Of a stretch of 64,000 nt of DNA, positions 39,956-52,062 are shown one piece after another. This DNA comes from Rhizosaccharibacter radicis (lineage in GTDB: Bacteria > Pseudomonadota > Alphaproteobacteria > Acetobacterales > Acetobacteraceae): contig JAMZEJ010000002.1 in the NCBI GenBank assembly GCA_024508355.1, positions 248,001 through 312,000 of the forward strand, read 5' to 3'. The notes beneath the pieces were generated by a model, which did not search any database, was not told the DNA's origin, and saw nothing but the letters and a program-made list of their open reading frames with translations. A program made the position numbers and the translations under genes. The first letter of the stretch is position 1, and every line of letters starts with the position of its first letter.

Positions 39956-40107
39956 CGCCGGCGGTTCGGCCGGCGCTGGCGGTTCGGCTGGCGCTGGCGC
40001 CAGTGCTGATACTGGCGCTCCTGGCGGGATGCGCCACCGGATCGAGCGGCGCATCCCGGGTGTCCGGTCCCTATGTCGGTGGCGGAGCCGGCGGCACCGT
40101 GCATTGA
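39952..40107 (+). CDS. Tiny lipoprotein coupled to ssuA
   Basis: 51 residues from a GTG that overlaps the ssuA stop as GTGA. A basic head (VTPAVRPALAVRLALAP) leads to the hydrophobic VLILALLAGC with Cys27 in a canonical lipobox L-A-G-C, leaving a 24-residue mature peptide (ATGSSGASRVSGPYVGGGAGG then TVH). Its coupling to ssuA suggests a role near the transporter, but so small a lipoprotein has no assignable function. It could also be a translated leftover. Confidence 0.55.
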   Translation: MTPAVRPALAVRLALAPVLILALLAGCATGSSGASRVSGPYVGGGAGGTVH

Positions 40108-40228
40108 GGACCATCCGCCGGCAGCCCGGTCCTGGAAGCAACCCGCGGTCCGGGCGGCCGTATAGGAAGACCCGGGCAGCGGGCGGACGAACACCCCGGC
40201 CGTGCCCTCCTTCTTCCGGAGCACGCTC

Positions 40229-40450
40229 ATGATCCGCACGGCATCGCTGGTTGTTCTTCTCGGTCTGCCGCTGGCGTTGAGCGCGTGCGACCCCTATTCC
40301 CCCGGCCAACGCGCGCTGGGCGGTGCCGGCCTGGGTGCCGGCGCGGGCGCGGGCATCTCGGCCATCTCGGGCGGGAATGCCGGCACGGGCGCGCTGATCG
40401 GCGGTGGCCTCGGTGCCATCGGCGGTGCGGCCACCACGCCCACGCGCTGA
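40229..40450 (+). CDS. Glycine-zipper small lipoprotein
   Basis: 73 residues. MIRTASLVVLLGLPLALSAC is a lipoprotein signal ending in LSAC, followed by DPYSPGQRALGGAGLGAGAGAG and ...GTGALIGGGLGAIGGAA, a glycine-zipper region able to pack as membrane-inserting helices (YMGG/OsmB-like proteins). GGAG lies nine bases before the ATG; an upstream in-frame GTG would spoil the signal. Proteins of this kind are usually found at the outer membrane under osmotic or envelope stress. Confidence 0.78.
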   Translation: MIRTASLVVLLGLPLALSACDPYSPGQRALGGAGLGAGAGAGISAISGGNAGTGALIGGGLGAIGGAATTPTR

Positions 40451-40549
40451 GCATCCCGCAACTGTCCGGGCCGCTGGCCCGGGCAGGCGCTCGGCGTGGC
40501 GGCGTCGTTCGGCGGACATGACCGCCAGCGACCGGGAACGGGAAGAGGA

Positions 40550-40626
40550 TGGCGGACCCGGCGCGATTCGAACGCGCGACCTTCGCCTTCGGAGGGCGAC
40601 ACTCTATCCAGCTGAGCTACGGGTCC
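40550..40626 (-). tRNA. tRNA-Arg (anticodon CCG)
   Basis: A 77-base cloverleaf with encoded CCA. On the minus strand the acceptor arms GGACCCG and CGGGTCC pair fully, the D arm is AGCTCAGCTGGATAGAGT, the stem TCGCC/GGCGA closes the loop CTCCGAA (anticodon CCG), and the T arm has GTTCGAATC. It reads CGG codons, common in this GC-rich genome. No T-rich terminator follows. Confidence 0.97.
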
Positions 40627-41043
40627 TTGACCGGCTGCATAGCCCGATCGCGGTGCGAGCGCCAGCCCGGAGTTTCGGTGTGCCCGATGCGCGGCCACCC
40701 CAGGCTCGCACCCGGCACGACACCGCCCGTCTGGAGCCACGTTGCCGGCCCGCACCGCCGATAGGGGCGCCGCTCCTGTGCCGCGACGTTCGCGATCATG
40801 CCGACAGTGGGAGCAAACCCGGCGCACGCACGTCGGAAACGCGGCTGGTCCGCCGACGGTCGGGCCAGCGGATGTCCCGGTGCCGCTGTCGGCGGCCGCC
40901 CTCGCAGCGCGTTGGACGGTCGGCGACCTTGCGTCCATGCCCGGCAGACCCGACGCATACCGGGGCTTGGACGCCGGGGACGATCCCCAGGCCGTTCAGG
41001 AGCATCGGATCGGTCGGAGCGTCATGAGGTGCGGTCCGCTCGG
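40627..41043. other. Gene-free stretch upstream of tRNA-Arg(CCG)
   Basis: 417 bases between the tRNA and the end of the alpha/beta-hydrolase gene. It should contain the tRNA promoter (a weak candidate is CTGGCG-N17-CTATGC on the minus strand). Open frames here lack ribosome-binding sites and sensible composition. Confidence 0.5.
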
Positions 41044-42522
41044 TCAGGGGCGGGTGTCGGCGAGCCCGTCGGCGGCGGAGGGCAGCCAGAGGGGATTGGT
41101 GTCCTCCCAGGGACGGGACGCGACCCAGGCGGCGGCGGCGATGTCCGCGCCGGACGGCAGTGCCCGCTCAGGATGCAGCATCCAGCCGGTCACGTCGTCC
41201 AGCGGTGCCGCGCGGCCGAGATCGCGCAGCAGCAGGTGATAGCCGTCGGGGTAGAAGGCCCGCCGCGCCCCCACGGGTAGGGCCTGCCACGCCGAAGCGG
41301 TGGCCTGCGGGGGCACCAGCTGGTCGTGCGCACCGTAGGCCGCCAGCACCGGTCCCCGCACATGCGCCGCTTCGTCCTGCGCCCGCGTCATCAGGTCGAC
41401 GAGGCCACGCAGGGTCGCGGTGCGGGTGTCGTGCACGGTCAGGGGATCGTAGGCCAGGCGATACAGGGCGGCCCGGTTGTCGGTGGCGGACACGTGCAGC
41501 GGCAGCTCGCGGCCGGTGAGATGCCAGTCCGGCAGGAAGGTGGCCGCGGCCCATAGCGATGCCGTCAGCAGCGGCCCCATCTGCGCGCGGCTCCAGACCG
41601 CCGGCGCTAGCAGCACGGTACCGGACGATCCCAGCTCCGGATGCCGGGCCGCCACCAGCAGCGCCACCGCGCCGCCCATGCTCTCGCCCATCAGGAACAG
41701 CGGCACCCCCGGCTGCAGCGCACGCACGTGGCGCGCGAGTTCCGCCGCGTCGGCCACCATGTGGTCGGTGCCGGCCCACCGCCCCCGGTCCGGGGCGCCC
41801 CCGAAGCCACGCTGGTCCGGAGCATAGACCGCGATGCCGCGCGCGGCCATCACCGGCGCGGGGAGCTCCCAGGCGTCGCGGCTGTCGTTGAAGCCGTGCA
41901 GCGCCAGCACCACCGCACGCGGCGTCCCGGCCGGCAGCCAGCGCCGGGCGGGCAGCCGCGCGCCGTCGGGCATGACGAACACCAGGTCGGGCGGTAGCAG
42001 GCGGCGGTCCTGCGCGTGCGGTGGCCGCGCGGCGCATCCGGCAAGAGAAGCGGTCGATCCCGGCGCGGCGGCCGGAGCCGAACCGGCGGAAGCGGGACCT
42101 GCCGGGACATCGGGTGCGGCCGGTGAACCAGCCACGATGTTCTGCGGCGGCCTTGGGCAGCGGCCGGCCGCGCCGGGGGGACAGGCCGGTCCCCGGAGGT
42201 CGGCCGAAGCACAGGAGGCGGCGACCGGGACACGGGAAGCCGGGCGGGACGCGCATCCCGCCATGGCCAGCATCGTGGCCGCGAGGCCGATCCTGGCCGC
42301 GACCCTCCCCGTGGAGATCGATCGCGATCGCGGGGGCGCGCCGGCCGCCCGGCGAGGCGCCGGACCGCACGAGCCTGCCGCACCGGCCGTCGGCTCCGGA
42401 ACCGGATCGCGCCTGCAAGTCCCGCGATCGTCCGCGTTGCTTGCGACGGTGCGGACGACATCGGCGTGGCGGCCGGCGCGAGGAGAACAGGAACTTGTGC
42501 GCGGACGCGGCACCGATCTCAT
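41044..42522 (-). CDS. Alpha/beta hydrolase, monoacylglycerol-lipase-like lipoprotein
   Basis: 492 residues if the first ATG is used. The hydrolase domain (about residues 175-480) has LALHGFNDSRDAWE, the nucleophile elbow FLMGESMGGAVALLVAARHP with Ser, the acid in AYGAHDQLVPP, and His in YPDGYHLLLRD, matching monoacylglycerol lipase/lysophospholipase. A segment VAARIGLAATMLAMAGC ends in a lipobox at Cys90, followed by an Ala/Pro linker, so the enzyme is probably lipid-anchored. The 70 residues before it are low-complexity; no other ATG, GTG or TTG precedes the signal region until 42513, so the true start is doubtful. It stands divergent to the zinc-finger/polA pair. Confidence 0.8.
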   Translation of the reverse strand: MRSVPRPRTSSCSPRAGRHADVVRTVASNADDRGTCRRDPVPEPTAGAAGSCGPAPRRAAGAPPRSRSISTGRVAARIGLAATMLAMAGCASRPASRVPVAASCASADLRGPACPPGAAGRCPRPPQNIVAGSPAAPDVPAGPASAGSAPAAAPGSTASLAGCAARPPHAQDRRLLPPDLVFVMPDGARLPARRWLPAGTPRAVVLALHGFNDSRDAWELPAPVMAARGIAVYAPDQRGFGGAPDRGRWAGTDHMVADAAELARHVRALQPGVPLFLMGESMGGAVALLVAARHPELGSSGTVLLAPAVWSRAQMGPLLTASLWAAATFLPDWHLTGRELPLHVSATDNRAALYRLAYDPLTVHDTRTATLRGLVDLMTRAQDEAAHVRGPVLAAYGAHDQLVPPQATASAWQALPVGARRAFYPDGYHLLLRDLGRAAPLDDVTGWMLHPERALPSGADIAAAAWVASRPWEDTNPLWLPSAADGLADTRP

Positions 42523-42759
42523 CCGGAGAAGCGCCGGAACGGGGCGAGCCGCACGCGGGCACAGGTTTCAAAGCGGGACGCTCCTGCGTATCATCCCGGG
42601 CGATGAGCCGCCATCCGCCCCGCCGGGGCGTTGCGCGGCTCCGGTTCAGGCTTAAAACCGGTGGCCGGGCTCCGGAACCGGCGCGCGGCTTCGGCAGGAA
42701 CCGGAACATCCGGCTCCCGGGCGGTTTGTCCGGTGGTTCTCTTCCAGCAAGGTGTGCGC

Positions 42760-42975
42760 ATGCCCTTCGGCGTTTCGACCCCAAACCCCCAGCTCGGACT
42801 GGTCGAGACCATCGTGGTGCCCAGCCGCGTGGTGGCCTGCGACGGCGGCGACGGGCCGCTCGGCCATCCCCGCGTCTGGCTGCGCATCGTGGAACAGCAG
42901 ACCTTCTGCCCGTACTGCTCGAGGCTTTACGTGCTGTCGCCGGATGCCGCGGAAGGCGACGACGGCGGCCATTGA
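42760..42975 (+). CDS. Zinc-finger domain protein (zf-CHCC, NDUFS6-like)
   Basis: 71 residues: MPFGVSTPNPQLGLVETIVV then VACDGG, GHPRVWLRI, and CPYCSRLYVL. The Cys, His and two Cys form the zf-CHCC zinc site of the C-terminal domain of the complex I subunit NDUFS6, common as a stand-alone protein in Alphaproteobacteria. It may serve as a metal-binding accessory protein. The ATG at 42760 fits the family start; a GTG two codons earlier is possible. polA begins 13 bases (GTG) or 109 bases (ATG) after the stop. Confidence 0.87.
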   Translation: MPFGVSTPNPQLGLVETIVVPSRVVACDGGDGPLGHPRVWLRIVEQQTFCPYCSRLYVLSPDAAEGDDGGH

Positions 42976-43084
42976 AGGCGACGCGGCCGTGAGCACCAGG
43001 GGAACGGGCGCGCGCCCAGGCACCACGCCCGGCGCTCGCGGAGCGAAGCACGCCAAGGCAGCCATCGCGCAGGGCGATCTGGCG

Positions 43085-46057
<2,973 letters not shown>

Positions 46058-46083
46058 GCATCCTCGATCCCGGCAGCCGCACC

Positions 46084-46206
46084 ATGCGCGCGGTGCGGAA
46101 GCTCTTGCCGGTGTTGATGGCGCTGACCCTGCTGCTGGGACTGGCGCAGGGCTTGCACTGGTTCGGCTGGGGCGCGCCTGCCCCGGTGGACACGGGAAGT
46201 TTCTGA
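46084..46206 (+). CDS. Small single-membrane-segment protein between polA and dpp
   Basis: 40 residues: MRAVRKLLPVLMALTLLLGL then AQGLHWFGWGAPAPVDTGSF. A basic head and one hydrophobic helix suggest a small inner-membrane protein or an exported peptide. An in-frame TTG at 46054 overlaps the polA stop as TTGA and would add ten residues. The stop is only five bases before the next ATG. There is no strong ribosome-binding site, so coupling from polA would be needed. No family is recognised. Confidence 0.45.
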   Translation: MRAVRKLLPVLMALTLLLGLAQGLHWFGWGAPAPVDTGSF

Positions 46207-46211
46207 GCGTC

Positions 46212-47876
46212 ATGCCGTCGGCGATGCGGGTACTGGTTGTTCTTGGGGCGCTGCTGGCCACGTGCCCCGCGCTCGCCGCGAACGGGGATCACCGCGGCGG
46301 CACGCTCCGGATCACCGCCGATGCGGGTGCCGGCACCATCGATCCGCAGATCAACTATTTCAGCGAGATGATCCAGGTCCAGGTGGTGGTCTATGACGGC
46401 CTCACCGCGTTCTCGAAGCATCCGGGCGAGGCCAGCAACCACCCGGTGGCCGATCTGGCGGACGCGCTGCCGGAGCCGCAGGACGGCGGGCGCACCTACG
46501 TGTTCCATCTGCGCGACGGCATCCGCTTCTCCGACGGCCGCGCCGTCACGGTGGACGACGTGGTCGCGAGCTTCCGGCGCATCTTCAAGGTGCATGCGCC
46601 GTCCTCCGGCAGCTTCTACGCGGGCATCGTCGGAGCGTCCGACTGCTTGAAGGATGCGGAGCACTGCACCCTGCCCGGCGTGCAGGGCGACGCGGCGGCA
46701 CGGACCGTCACGTTCCACCTGACGGCGCCGGACGCGGAGTTCCTGGACAAGCTCGCCTTCCCGCACGCCTACGTACTGCCCGCGGACACGCCCCCGCACG
46801 ATCTGGGCAACGATCCCGCACCGGGCACCGGTCCCTATCGCTTCGTGTCCTACGACTCCAATCGCGGCATGGTGCTGGACCGCAACCCGTTCTTCCACGA
46901 GTGGAACGCGGAAGCGCAGCCGGACGGCTACGTGGACCGCATCGAGTACAGCTTCGGCCTGGATGACGAAGCGGAAGTGACCGCGGTGGAGAACGGGCAG
47001 TTCGACACGCTCTACGACAACGTGCCGCTCGACCGTTATGGCGAGATCGGCGACCGCTACACCGACCAGGTGCATATCGAGGACGTGTTCGCGCTCTACT
47101 ACCTGGCGATGAACGTCAACCTGCCGCCGTTCAACAACCTCAAGGCGCGGCAGGCAGTGAACTACGCCGTCAACCGTCGCGCCATGCAAACCTTCTACGG
47201 CGGCGAGGGGGCGGCCAGCATCGCCTGCCAGTACATCCCGGCCGGCCTGCCGGGACATGTTCCCTACTGCCCCTACAGCCGTGGCGCCGACAACGCGCAT
47301 CCGGTTGAGCACTGGGCGGCGCCCGATCTGGCGCGCGCGAGGCAGCTGGTGGCGGAAAGCGGCACGGAGGGACAGCATGTCACCCTGGTGGTGCCGAACC
47401 GCGCGGTGGAGATCGCGATGGGCACCAACCTGCAGAACATGCTGCGCGCCATCGGCTACGACGCCGACGTGAAGCCGATCGCCTTCGCGATCCAGTTCAA
47501 CTACATCCAGAACTCGTCCAACAAGGTGCAGATCAGCCTGACGGACTGGTTCGCCGATTTCGCGCGGCCGTCCAACTTTGTGTCGGCACTGTATGGCTGC
47601 GGCAATTTCCATCCGGGCTCGGATTCGTCGCCGAACGTGTCGGGCTATTGCACCCCTGCGCTGGAAGACGTGATGAACCGGGCGATGTCGGAATCGCTCG
47701 CCGATCCGGCACGGGGTGACGCCTTGTGGGCGCAGGCGGACCGCATGTTGTCGGCCGATGCCCCGGGCGCACCGCTGATCCAGATCAAGAAGATCGATCT
47801 CGTGTCGAAACGGCTCGGCCACTACACGGCGACCAACCTCTACCACATGCTGTTCTCGCAGGTCTGGGTGCGGTGA
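46212..47876 (+). CDS. Peptide/nickel-type ABC transporter substrate-binding protein
   Basis: 554 residues. A signal peptide (MRVLVVLGALLATCPALAAN) precedes an SBP family 5 domain: GGTLRITADAGAGTIDPQ, GRTYVFHLRDGIRFSDGRAVTVDDVVASFRRI, GTGPYRFVSYD, NRRAMQTFYGGEGAA, and CTPALEDVMNRAMSE. Such proteins bind di- or oligopeptides or related solutes in the periplasm. It is the first gene of a tight five-gene operon, with the permease GTG overlapping its stop (GTGA). The substrate is not predictable. Confidence 0.93.
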   Translation: MPSAMRVLVVLGALLATCPALAANGDHRGGTLRITADAGAGTIDPQINYFSEMIQVQVVVYDGLTAFSKHPGEASNHPVADLADALPEPQDGGRTYVFHLRDGIRFSDGRAVTVDDVVASFRRIFKVHAPSSGSFYAGIVGASDCLKDAEHCTLPGVQGDAAARTVTFHLTAPDAEFLDKLAFPHAYVLPADTPPHDLGNDPAPGTGPYRFVSYDSNRGMVLDRNPFFHEWNAEAQPDGYVDRIEYSFGLDDEAEVTAVENGQFDTLYDNVPLDRYGEIGDRYTDQVHIEDVFALYYLAMNVNLPPFNNLKARQAVNYAVNRRAMQTFYGGEGAASIACQYIPAGLPGHVPYCPYSRGADNAHPVEHWAAPDLARARQLVAESGTEGQHVTLVVPNRAVEIAMGTNLQNMLRAIGYDADVKPIAFAIQFNYIQNSSNKVQISLTDWFADFARPSNFVSALYGCGNFHPGSDSSPNVSGYCTPALEDVMNRAMSESLADPARGDALWAQADRMLSADAPGAPLIQIKKIDLVSKRLGHYTATNLYHMLFSQVWVR

Positions 47877-48940
47877 GCGGCGGCGGCGATCTCCTTCCCG
47901 CCGGGCCGGCCACCGGCGGCCTCGCGGCGTCCGACGCGGTCGCGCGCGGTCCGGTGGCGCCGGGTCCCTGGCGGGTCGCCGGACAGGCGTTGCTGCGCAA
48001 TCCCAGCGCCGTGACGTCCATGGCGGTGCTGCTGCTGCTGGTGCTGTTGTCGCTGCTGGCACCGGCATACGCTCGATACGTCGCCCACACCGACCCCTTC
48101 ATGTCCGACGTGGCCGCCACGGTCAGCCTGCACGGCGAGGAGGTGCCGGTGATGCAGCCCAACCACAACAGGCTGCATCTGGGCCTCACGCCGATCGGGC
48201 CGACCTGGAACCCACGCGCCGACCTGCTCGGCGCCGACAACCAGGGCCGCGACGTGGCGGCACGCCTGCTGTACGGGGGCCGCAACTCGCTGCTGATCTC
48301 GTTCTGCGCCGCCATCCTCTGCATCGCGCTGGCGGCCATGGTCGGCATCTGCGCGGGGTTCTTCGGCGGCGTCACCGACATGCTGTTGTCCCGGCTGATG
48401 GACATCATGTGGGCGATCCCGGTGTACCTGTTCGCGATCTCGCTTTCCATCGTCTCGGTCTCCCAAGGATTGCATCTGGGACCCGTGACCATCCGCTCCG
48501 ACAGCCTGCTGCTGCCGATCGTGATCATCGCGCTGGTCTATGTGCCCTATGCCGCCCGGCCGGTGCGGGGGCGCGTGCTCAGCCTGCGGCGTGCGGAATT
48601 CGTCACCGCCGCGCGCTGCCTCGGCGTGCCGCGGCGCCGCATCCTGCTGCGCGACATCCTGCCCAACGTGAGCACCACCCTGATCGTGCTGGCTCCCCTG
48701 GTGATGGCGCTGGCGCTGCTGGCCGAAAGCGCGCTGTCGTTCCTCAGCATCGGCGTGCAGGCGCCGGCGGCGAGCTGGGGCACCCTGATCGAGGACGGCA
48801 CCGGCCTGATCTACACCCGGCCGGCGGTGGCGATCGCGCCGGGCATCGCCATCGTGGTGACCGTGCTGGCGCTCAACATCCTGGGCGACGGGCTGCGCGA
48901 CGCGCTCGACGTGCGCGAGACCAGCCGGGGACGCTCCTGA
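47873..48940 (+). CDS. Peptide ABC transporter permease, DppC/OppC-type
   Basis: 355 residues. The first helix (SMAVLLLLVLLSLLAPAYARYV) is followed by a long periplasmic loop with LLGADNQGRDVAARLLYGGRNSLLIS, the DppC signature, then five more helices and the EAA loop FVTAARCLGVPRRRILLRDILPNVSTTLIVL. The start is GTG overlapping the binding-protein stop. In most dpp/opp operons the B permease gene comes first; here C precedes B. It contacts the ATPases encoded downstream. Confidence 0.92.
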   Translation: MSGGGDLLPAGPATGGLAASDAVARGPVAPGPWRVAGQALLRNPSAVTSMAVLLLLVLLSLLAPAYARYVAHTDPFMSDVAATVSLHGEEVPVMQPNHNRLHLGLTPIGPTWNPRADLLGADNQGRDVAARLLYGGRNSLLISFCAAILCIALAAMVGICAGFFGGVTDMLLSRLMDIMWAIPVYLFAISLSIVSVSQGLHLGPVTIRSDSLLLPIVIIALVYVPYAARPVRGRVLSLRRAEFVTAARCLGVPRRRILLRDILPNVSTTLIVLAPLVMALALLAESALSFLSIGVQAPAASWGTLIEDGTGLIYTRPAVAIAPGIAIVVTVLALNILGDGLRDALDVRETSRGRS

Positions 48941-49905
48941 TGCTGATGGCGCTGCTGGGGCGTCTGGGGCAGACGCTGCTGGTGCTGCTGGGCATCAGCG
49001 TGCTGGTGTTCGCGGTGTTCTTCGCGACGCCCGGCGCCGACCCCACCGCCCGCATCGCGGGCCGCAACGCATCCCCCGAGACCATGGCGGCGGTGCGCCA
49101 CGAATACGGCTTCGACCGTCCGCTCCCGGTGCAGTACCTGCGCATGATGGACAAGCTGTTCGTCACCCGCGACCTGTCGTCGTTCGTGGATCATGGGCAG
49201 AAGGTCGTCCCGGAGGTGCTGCGCGCCGCCCCGGTGACGCTATCCCTCGTGGGTGGAGCGGCGGCGATCTGGGTGGCGGCGTCGGTGACGATCGGCACGA
49301 TCGCCGCCGCCATGCGCGGCAGCTGGATCGATCGCGGGCTGATGATGCTGGGACTGGTCGGCATCTCCATGCCGGTGTTCTGGCTCGGCGAGGTGGCCAA
49401 CCTCGTGACCCAGAGCCGCTATCATCACAGCTGGCTGTTCTCCTGGGTGCCCGGGCTCGGCTACGTTTCGCTGTGGCGCGATCCGTCCGGATGGTTCGCC
49501 CATCTCGTGATCCCCTGGATCGTGCTCGCGGTGCTGTTCATCGGGATCTACGGCCGCGTGCTCCGGGCGGACCTCGTGGCATCGTTCGACGAGGATTTCA
49601 TGCGCACCGCCCGCGCCAAGGGTTTGTCCGACAGCCGGGTGCTGCTGCATCACGGCCTGCGGACCTCCATGATCACCTTCGTGTCGCTGTTCGGGCTCGA
49701 TTTCGCGCAGCTCGTCGGTGGCGGTGCGCTGCTGACCGAGGTGGTGTTCGGGCTGCCCGGCGTGGGCCGGCTCACCTACCAGGCGCTGAACAATCTCGAC
49801 CTGCCGCTGATCATGGCGACGGTGATGTATTCCGCCGTCTTCGTGGTTCTGGCCAACGCCGTGGTGGATCTCGTGTATCTCCTGCTGGACCCGCGCACGC
49901 GATGA
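48940..49905 (+). CDS. Peptide ABC transporter permease, DppB/OppB-type
   Basis: 321 residues, six helices. The N-terminus LGRLGQTLLVLLGISVLVFAVFFATPGADPTARIAG then EYGFDRPLPVQYLRMM is typical of DppB, and the EAA loop reads MRTARAKGLSDSRVLLHHGLRTSMITFV. Its ATG overlaps the preceding stop by one base (TGATG). It forms the membrane channel with the DppC-type subunit. Confidence 0.92.
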   Translation: MLMALLGRLGQTLLVLLGISVLVFAVFFATPGADPTARIAGRNASPETMAAVRHEYGFDRPLPVQYLRMMDKLFVTRDLSSFVDHGQKVVPEVLRAAPVTLSLVGGAAAIWVAASVTIGTIAAAMRGSWIDRGLMMLGLVGISMPVFWLGEVANLVTQSRYHHSWLFSWVPGLGYVSLWRDPSGWFAHLVIPWIVLAVLFIGIYGRVLRADLVASFDEDFMRTARAKGLSDSRVLLHHGLRTSMITFVSLFGLDFAQLVGGGALLTEVVFGLPGVGRLTYQALNNLDLPLIMATVMYSAVFVVLANAVVDLVYLLLDPRTR

Positions 49906-50936
49906 CCGCGACCCCGGGCTTCCCCCTGCTGGAAGTGGAAGCGCTCACCATCTCGCTTCCCGCCCGCGGCGGTGGCTGGACCGATCTGGTGCGCGACGTG
50001 TCGTTCTCGCTGGCGCCGCGCGAGATCCTGGGGCTGGTGGGCGAGAGCGGCTCGGGCAAGAGCCTCACCGCGCTGGCGCTGATGGGGCTGGTGGACGCGC
50101 CGGGCGCGCGCATCACGGGGTCGGCCCGGTATCGCGGACGCGAGCTGCTCGGCCTGAAGAAGCGCGAGATGCAGCTGCTGCGCGGCGCGGAGATCGCCAT
50201 GATCTTCCAGGATCCGATGACCGCCTTCACCCCTGTCTACACCGTGGGCGCGCAGATCGACGAACAGATCCGCGCCCACCGCGCCCTGAGCCGCGCCGGC
50301 GCCCGGGCGCGAACGGTGGAGATGCTGGGCGAGATGGGCGTGCCGGACCCCGCCCGGGCCGCCGACCGCTATCCGCACCAGCTGTCGGGCGGCCTGCGGC
50401 AGCGCGCGATGATCGCGATGGCGCTGAGCTGCAACCCGTCGCTGCTGATCGCCGATGAGCCCACCACCGCGCTCGACGTCACCGTGCAGGCGCAGATCCT
50501 CGGGCTGCTGCGACGGCTCCGGCGCGACTACGCCTCGGCGGTGCTGCTGATCACCCACGACATGGGGGTGGTGGCCGAAACCTGCGACCGGACCATGGTG
50601 CTGTATTCGGGCAGCATCGCGGAAAGCGGCCCTACCGACGCGCTGTTCCTCCAGCCCGGCCACCCCTACACCGCCGGGCTGCTCGACAGCATCCCGCCCC
50701 TGCATGGACCTCGCCCGCGCCGTCTGCCGGCGATCCCCGGTGCGCCGCCATCGCCCGCGCAGCGACCGCAGGGCTGCTCGTTCCGTCCGCGCTGCGCCTT
50801 CAACCATGCCGCCTGCCTCGATCCACCGCCCATGCTGCGGCGAGGCAGGCAGGACATCGCCTGCGTCCTGCCTGCGGAAGGGCGCGACCTGCCGCCCCGC
50901 CCCATGGCCTCGTTCGATGCTCCGGTGCCGGCATGA
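49902..50936 (+). CDS. Peptide ABC transporter ATP-binding protein, DppD/OppD-type
   Basis: 344 residues. Walker [19 protein letters not shown], signature [18 protein letters not shown], Walker [22 protein letters not shown]-loop [15 protein letters not shown], and the C-terminal oligopeptide-transporter extension with [14 protein letters not shown], whose Cys residues probably bind a 4Fe-4S cluster as in DppD. ATGA-type overlap with the gene before. All catalytic elements are intact. Confidence 0.94.
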   Translation: MTATPGFPLLEVEALTISLPARGGGWTDLVRDVSFSLAPREILGLVGESGSGKSLTALALMGLVDAPGARITGSARYRGRELLGLKKREMQLLRGAEIAMIFQDPMTAFTPVYTVGAQIDEQIRAHRALSRAGARARTVEMLGEMGVPDPARAADRYPHQLSGGLRQRAMIAMALSCNPSLLIADEPTTALDVTVQAQILGLLRRLRRDYASAVLLITHDMGVVAETCDRTMVLYSGSIAESGPTDALFLQPGHPYTAGLLDSIPPLHGPRPRRLPAIPGAPPSPAQRPQGCSFRPRCAFNHAACLDPPPMLRRGRQDIACVLPAEGRDLPPRPMASFDAPVPA

Positions 50937-52030
50937 AGGGGCACGGACGCGACGACGCGACGCCGGCGGCGCAGGCTCCCGGCGGACCCGGGCCGGCGGT
51001 ATCGACCGGCCCGGCCCAGATGGACGCCCTGCTTCCGGTCCCGACGCCGCTGCTGGAAGCACGCCATCTCGTTCGGGAATACCGCGTGGGGGGCGCGTTC
51101 ACGCGGCGGCGGCAGGTGCTGCGCGCCGTGGACAACGTGTCGCTGCAGGTGTTCGCCGGGGAGACGCTCGGCATCGTGGGCGAGTCCGGCTGCGGCAAGT
51201 CGACGCTGGGACGGTGCCTGTTGCGGCTGGACGACCCCACCGGGGGCGAGGTGCTGTTCGAGAACCGGGACATCACCCGCCTGGGCGAAAGGGCGCTGCG
51301 TCCGCTTCGCCGCCGGATGCAGATGGTGTTCCAGGATTCCTACAGCTCGCTCAATCCGCGGCGGCGGGTGGGCGACCTGATCGCCGAGCCGTTGCGGGTG
51401 CATCCGGCGCCGGAAGGCAGTTCGCGCACCGCCGCCGCGATCCGCGCCCGGGTGGAGGAGCTGGCCGAGCTGGTGGGACTTTCCGCGGCGGCGCTGTCGC
51501 GCTACCCGCACCAGTTCTCGGGCGGTCAGCGCCAGCGCATCAACATCGCCCGGGCCCTGGCACTGTCCCCCGCGCTGGTGGTGGCGGACGAACCGGTCTC
51601 GGCGCTGGATGTGTCCGTGCAGGCGCAGGTGGTGAACCTGTTCGCCGACCTGCAGGAAAGACTCGGGCTCACCTATGTCTTCATCGCACACGACCTGAGC
51701 GTGGTGCGACAGATCGCGAACCGGGTCGCGGTGATGTATCTGGGCGCCGTGGTGGAAATGGGCGACGCCGACGCGGTGCTGCACAGCCCCGCCCATCCTT
51801 ACAGCGCCGCACTGGTGTCGGCGGTGCCGGAACCGGTGGTGGGCCTGCCGGACCGGCGCACGGTGCTGACCGGCGACGTGCCGAGCCCGGTGTCGCCCCC
51901 CTCCGGCTGCCGGTTCCATACGCGCTGCCCGGCGATGCGGCCGGTGTGCCGGAGCGAGGCACCGAAGCTTCGTCCGCTGGGAGGCGAGTTCCGCTCCGTG
52001 GCCTGCCATTTCCCCCTCACGGCCGCCTGA
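50933..52030 (+). CDS. Peptide ABC transporter ATP-binding protein, DppF/OppF-type
   Basis: 365 residues. Walker [38 protein letters not shown], signature [20 protein letters not shown], Walker [32 protein letters not shown], and the C-terminal [14 protein letters not shown] cluster motif. The first 40 residues are a variable leader. Four-base overlap with the DppD-type gene. It is the last gene of the operon, ending 32 bases from the converging PRC-barrel gene. Confidence 0.94.
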   Translation: MKGHGRDDATPAAQAPGGPGPAVSTGPAQMDALLPVPTPLLEARHLVREYRVGGAFTRRRQVLRAVDNVSLQVFAGETLGIVGESGCGKSTLGRCLLRLDDPTGGEVLFENRDITRLGERALRPLRRRMQMVFQDSYSSLNPRRRVGDLIAEPLRVHPAPEGSSRTAAAIRARVEELAELVGLSAAALSRYPHQFSGGQRQRINIARALALSPALVVADEPVSALDVSVQAQVVNLFADLQERLGLTYVFIAHDLSVVRQIANRVAVMYLGAVVEMGDADAVLHSPAHPYSAALVSAVPEPVVGLPDRRTVLTGDVPSPVSPPSGCRFHTRCPAMRPVCRSEAPKLRPLGGEFRSVACHFPLTAA

Positions 52031-52062
52031 GCCGCCGCGAAGGGGAACGGGTTCTTCGACGC

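Noticed and set aside
40549-40764. A plus-strand frame starting MADPARFERATFAF
   Set aside because: Same artefact: it is the antisense of tRNA-Arg(CCG).
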